DNA of 9,511 bases from Hyphomicrobiales bacterium (lineage in GTDB: Bacteria; Pseudomonadota; Alphaproteobacteria; Rhizobiales; Xanthobacteraceae), in the NCBI GenBank assembly GCA_026400425.1, contig JAPLPC010000267.1:1-9511 (forward strand). The letters are read 5' to 3'. The first letter of the stretch is position 1; every line of letters begins with the position of its first letter. The notes under the pieces were generated by a model that was not told the origin of the DNA, did not search any database, and saw nothing but the letters and a program-made list of their open reading frames with translations. Of the stretch, positions 7,702 through 9,511 are shown one piece after another. Made by a program: the position numbers and the translations under genes.

Positions 7702-8280
7702 TTAGAAGTATCGCTCGGGCACGCGCACATTGTCGCCGGGATAGACCAGCACCGGTGCGTCCATCGGATAGATCTCTTCCACGGTGGAGCCCGCACGGCG
7801 CAGATACACTTTGCCTTCATTGGCGCGATAGGTGTAGCCGCCGGCCGTGGCGACGGCATCGAGCACCGTCAGCCCGACCCGATACGGATATTCGCCGCTC
7901 TTCTTCACTTCGCCCAGGATATAGAAGGGGCGGTAAGCCAGCATCTCCACATTGACGCGCGGATCCCGCACGATTCCTTTCGAGAGTGCTGCAACGATGC
8001 TGCGCTCGAGCTGGCGCGTGGTGAGACCGCCAGCCCGCACTTGGCCCGCCAGCGGAATCGACACGTTGCCGTTGGCATCGATTTCATATTCGCCGGTGAT
8101 GTCGGGCTCGCCATAGACCTTGACGCGCACGCGATCGGTCGGACCGAGCATATAGGCGCCTGACGGGGACGCCGCCGCGGCACGCTGCTGTGCGGAAGCA
8201 TGCGGGGTATCGATGACCACGCTGACGAGCGCCACCAAAAACAAAACGAACAGTCCGGCGAACCGGCGAACCGAAGCCAT
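7702..8280 (-). CDS. Periplasmic polysaccharide export protein (short OPX/Wza-like)
   Basis: This 192-residue secreted protein belongs to the outer-membrane polysaccharide export (OPX) group that forms a periplasmic ring passing EPS from the co-polymerase to the outer membrane. Residues 1-30 are a signal peptide (positive MASVRR, hydrophobic core 9-22, cleavage after HASA). The polysaccharide-export domain covers about 41-115 (LGPTDRVRVKVYGEPD, SIPLAGQV), followed by one SLBB domain at about 118-163 (FYILGEVKKSGEYPYR, AVATAGGY). It ends at VRVPERYF soon after. There is no lipobox cysteine and no second SLBB or C-terminal amphipathic helix, so it should not span the outer membrane as E. coli Wza (about 380 residues) does. 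The start is ATG 8280 because GGGGG lies 6 nt upstream and the signal peptide begins there. The frame stays open to 8430, and ATG 8319 is a weaker alternative. Confidence 0.93.
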   Translation of the reverse strand: MASVRRFAGLFVLFLVALVSVVIDTPHASAQQRAAAASPSGAYMLGPTDRVRVKVYGEPDITGEYEIDANGNVSIPLAGQVRAGGLTTRQLERSIVAALSKGIVRDPRVNVEMLAYRPFYILGEVKKSGEYPYRVGLTVLDAVATAGGYTYRANEGKVYLRRAGSTVEEIYPMDAPVLVYPGDNVRVPERYF

Positions 8281-8435
8281 TACAAACCCCCAACTCAATA
8301 CGAAAACGATCGTCTGCATCACTGCGATGACATCCGCTCGCGAACTGTCCGGTAAAAAACGGCGAAAGAAAGAAGCTGCAGCGTCTTGCACCACGTCATC
8401 GCCTCGTTGGGCCGCGGCGTCGAACTGCAATGGTT
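8281..8435 (-). promoter_or_regulatory. Leader of the export-protein gene, with ribosome binding site
   Basis: These 155 bp separate the phosphatase stop from the export-protein start. GGGGG at 8287-8291, 6 nt before ATG 8280, is the clearest signal and decides the start. The region is T-rich in parts on the coding strand, including a run of six T near 8354-8359, but no stable hairpin precedes that run, so I do not call a terminator. I see no persuasive -35/-10 pair. Whether the export gene has its own promoter or shares one with the phosphatase cannot be decided from the sequence. Confidence 0.4.
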
Positions 8436-9167
8436 TCAGAGAACCATGATCTCAGTGCCTTCGATGGCGATGCAGGTAAGCACGCCGCTGCGCCACGCGC
8501 CGGTATCGATATTGGCGCGATTGGGGAGAATTTCCGCATGAGCGACAGGCGTGTGGCCGTGCACGACATACAGGCCATGGTCATTGGTCGACTTGAGGAA
8601 TTCGTCGCGGATCCACATCAGATCCTGTGGGTCTTGGGCGTCCAGGGCGACACCCGGCCGAATACCTGCATGGACGAACAAAAAGTCTCCGCAGCGAATA
8701 TTGTTCCGCAAGCAGCGAAAAAAAAGTTGATGCGTGGTGGGAAGCGCGGCACGAAGCGCGTCCTGCACATCGTCTGCGGTTTGGTCGGGCGTCGGTGTGA
8801 TGCCGTACGACGCGAGCGTGGCGAGGCCCCCGAGCTGGCGCCAGCCATTCAGCGCAGCGGGATCATTGAACAAAAACTCTTCCATCAAGGCTTCATGATT
8901 GCCGCGCAAGCAGATTGCATGATTCTGCACCAGGCGGACGGCCAGCAGATCGAGCACGCCTTTCGAATCCGCGCCACGGTCGATGTAATCGCCGACATAG
9001 ACCTCGCCGGCGAAGGCAATCGGCCGGCGCTGAAGATCCTCGTCGATCCGCGCGATGACCTCCTGCAGCAGATCGGCGCGGCCATGCACATCGCCGATGG
9101 CGTAGATGCGCGTGTCCGGCGGTAGCGTGGCCTTGCTGGGAGAATGGCTTGAAGATGGGTGCGGCAT
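8436..9167 (-). CDS. PPP-family metallophosphatase (serine/threonine phosphatase-like)
   Basis: This 243-residue cytoplasmic phosphatase uses two metal ions to hydrolyse phosphoesters. All PPP signatures are intact and in order: GDVHG (25-29), GDYIDRG (59-65), GNHE (89-92), a metal-ligand His in FVHAG (H166) and HGHT (203-206). Size and motif spacing fit bacterial PrpA/lambda-phosphatase-like enzymes; diadenosine tetraphosphatase ApaH shares the fold, so a nucleotide substrate is possible. The first 17 residues are polar, rich in Ser and Pro, and outside the fold. No signal peptide or membrane helix is seen. ATG 9167 is the only sensible start although its Shine-Dalgarno is weak. The gene lies 155 bp before the export gene and 40 bp after the small membrane protein gene, in the same direction. 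A role in dephosphorylating EPS machinery proteins is suggested by location only. Confidence 0.93.
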   Translation of the reverse strand: MPHPSSSHSPSKATLPPDTRIYAIGDVHGRADLLQEVIARIDEDLQRRPIAFAGEVYVGDYIDRGADSKGVLDLLAVRLVQNHAICLRGNHEALMEEFLFNDPAALNGWRQLGGLATLASYGITPTPDQTADDVQDALRAALPTTHQLFFRCLRNNIRCGDFLFVHAGIRPGVALDAQDPQDLMWIRDEFLKSTNDHGLYVVHGHTPVAHAEILPNRANIDTGAWRSGVLTCIAIEGTEIMVL

Positions 9168-9207
9168 GATCGTTTCACTATGCCGGGGAAGCCGCCGCGG
9201 TCAAATC

Positions 9208-9429
9208 TCAGAAGAAAATGAACTGCATAGCCGCTAAAATAGCGATCCAGACCACTGCCGTTGCAAGAACGACGAGGCGGCGCAGCTTGCGATCGGTCGC
9301 GCGGTCGGAAGGCGATCGGTTGGCGACATCGTTCACTGGTGCAAGGCCGTGCGTGTGATCAGCGCTATTCGGCAGCACGACAACCTTGCTGTCGGTCGTG
9401 ATCGGCTGCTTCATCCGCCTCAATGTCAT
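9208..9429 (-). CDS. Small single-helix membrane protein of unknown function
   Basis: This frame encodes 73 residues, or 68 if ATG 9414 is used. I do not recognise a family. The first two thirds are polar with no clear motif, then a basic stretch (DRKLRRL) leads into a C-terminal hydrophobic helix of about 20 residues ending in FIFF. This pattern fits a tail-anchored inner-membrane protein with a cytoplasmic N-terminus by the positive-inside rule. Codon choice looks like that of its neighbours (mostly G/C third positions), which supports real coding. ATG 9414 has GAGG 3 nt upstream and ATG 9429 has no visible ribosome binding site, so the shorter form may be right. It ends 40 bp before the phosphatase start, so the two may be co-transcribed. 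It could be an accessory factor for the phosphatase or the EPS complex, but nothing in the sequence proves this. Confidence 0.6.
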   Translation of the reverse strand: MTLRRMKQPITTDSKVVVLPNSADHTHGLAPVNDVANRSPSDRATDRKLRRLVVLATAVVWIAILAAMQFIFF

Positions 9430-9448
9430 GACCGTGACCGACGTTGCG

Positions 9449-9465
9449 GGACGTCAGTGACGTCC
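9449..9465. promoter_or_regulatory. Perfect 8-1-8 palindrome, possible operator
   Basis: GGACGTCA-G-TGACGTCC is an exact inverted repeat with a 1-bp centre, lying 20-35 bp upstream of the two possible starts of the small membrane protein gene. A further GACGT at 9440-9444 makes three GACGT copies at spacings of 10 and 9 bp, about one helical turn each. Next to it, TGACCG is repeated in tandem (9429-9440). This looks like a binding site for a dimeric transcription factor near the promoter of the first gene in the series. The regulator is not identifiable from the site, and no clear -35/-10 elements were found beside it. Confidence 0.5.
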
Positions 9466-9511
9466 GGTTTCAAAATGTCATACGCGGCAAATACTGCCGA
9501 CCCCTTTAGCA

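Noticed and set aside
7479..7859. Minus-strand open frame of 126 codons between the export and barrel genes
   Set aside because: More than a third overlaps the export gene in another frame, and the rest has no ribosome binding site or recognisable protein pattern.
8354..8359. T-run on the minus strand after the phosphatase gene, as a terminator
   Set aside because: No stable stem-loop precedes it; the nearby GCTGCAGC palindrome has no loop and lies too far away.
8430..9125. Plus-strand open frame of 231 codons
   Set aside because: It is antisense to the phosphatase, whose full set of PPP motifs shows that the minus frame is the coding one.
1..9511. Mobile elements, CRISPR arrays, tRNA or rRNA genes
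   Set aside because: I found no transposase or integrase frame, no regularly spaced repeats, and no cloverleaf or rRNA-like segment; gene content and base use look uniform across the window.

Overview
The window comes from a GC-rich alphaproteobacterium. The closest fit is the Bradyrhizobium / Rhodopseudomonas / Afipia group, judged from codon use, the short Wza-like export protein and the pairing of a BBP2-type barrel with a fused Wzz/tyrosine kinase. This placement is inferred from gene content; no marker gene is present. All eight supported genes lie on the minus strand and form part of an exopolysaccharide (EPS) locus of the Wzx/Wzy-dependent type.

In the direction of transcription (right to left) the order is: a small one-helix membrane protein (about 9429-9208); a PPP-family metallophosphatase (9167-8436); a short OPX/Wza-type periplasmic export protein (8280-7702); a gap of about 325 bp that probably holds a promoter; an outer-membrane beta-barrel protein (7375-5936); a PCP co-polymerase fused to a BY-type tyrosine autokinase (5955-3649); a VpsF/Wzy-like polymerase (3652-2228); a GT4 glycosyltransferase (2231-1149); and an acyltransferase-3 family O-acyltransferase (1106 to beyond the left edge). 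The block from barrel to glycosyltransferase is joined by overlaps of 20, 4 and 4 nt, so these genes are very likely co-transcribed and translationally coupled.

Proposed division of labour: the GT4 enzyme adds a sugar to the lipid-linked repeat unit, the acyltransferase decorates it, the polymerase joins repeat units in the inner membrane under control of the co-polymerase/kinase, and the export protein with the beta-barrel carries the chain through periplasm and outer membrane. The phosphatase may oppose a kinase or act on a nucleotide. No initiating phosphoglycosyl transferase (ExoY/WcaJ) and no flippase (Wzx) is visible; they are presumably outside the window.

The most interesting points are an export protein too short to span the outer membrane lying beside a dedicated beta-barrel, a PPP-type phosphatase where a low-molecular-weight tyrosine phosphatase might be expected, and a perfect 8-1-8 palindrome upstream of the first gene. 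No RNA genes, mobile elements or CRISPR arrays were seen.
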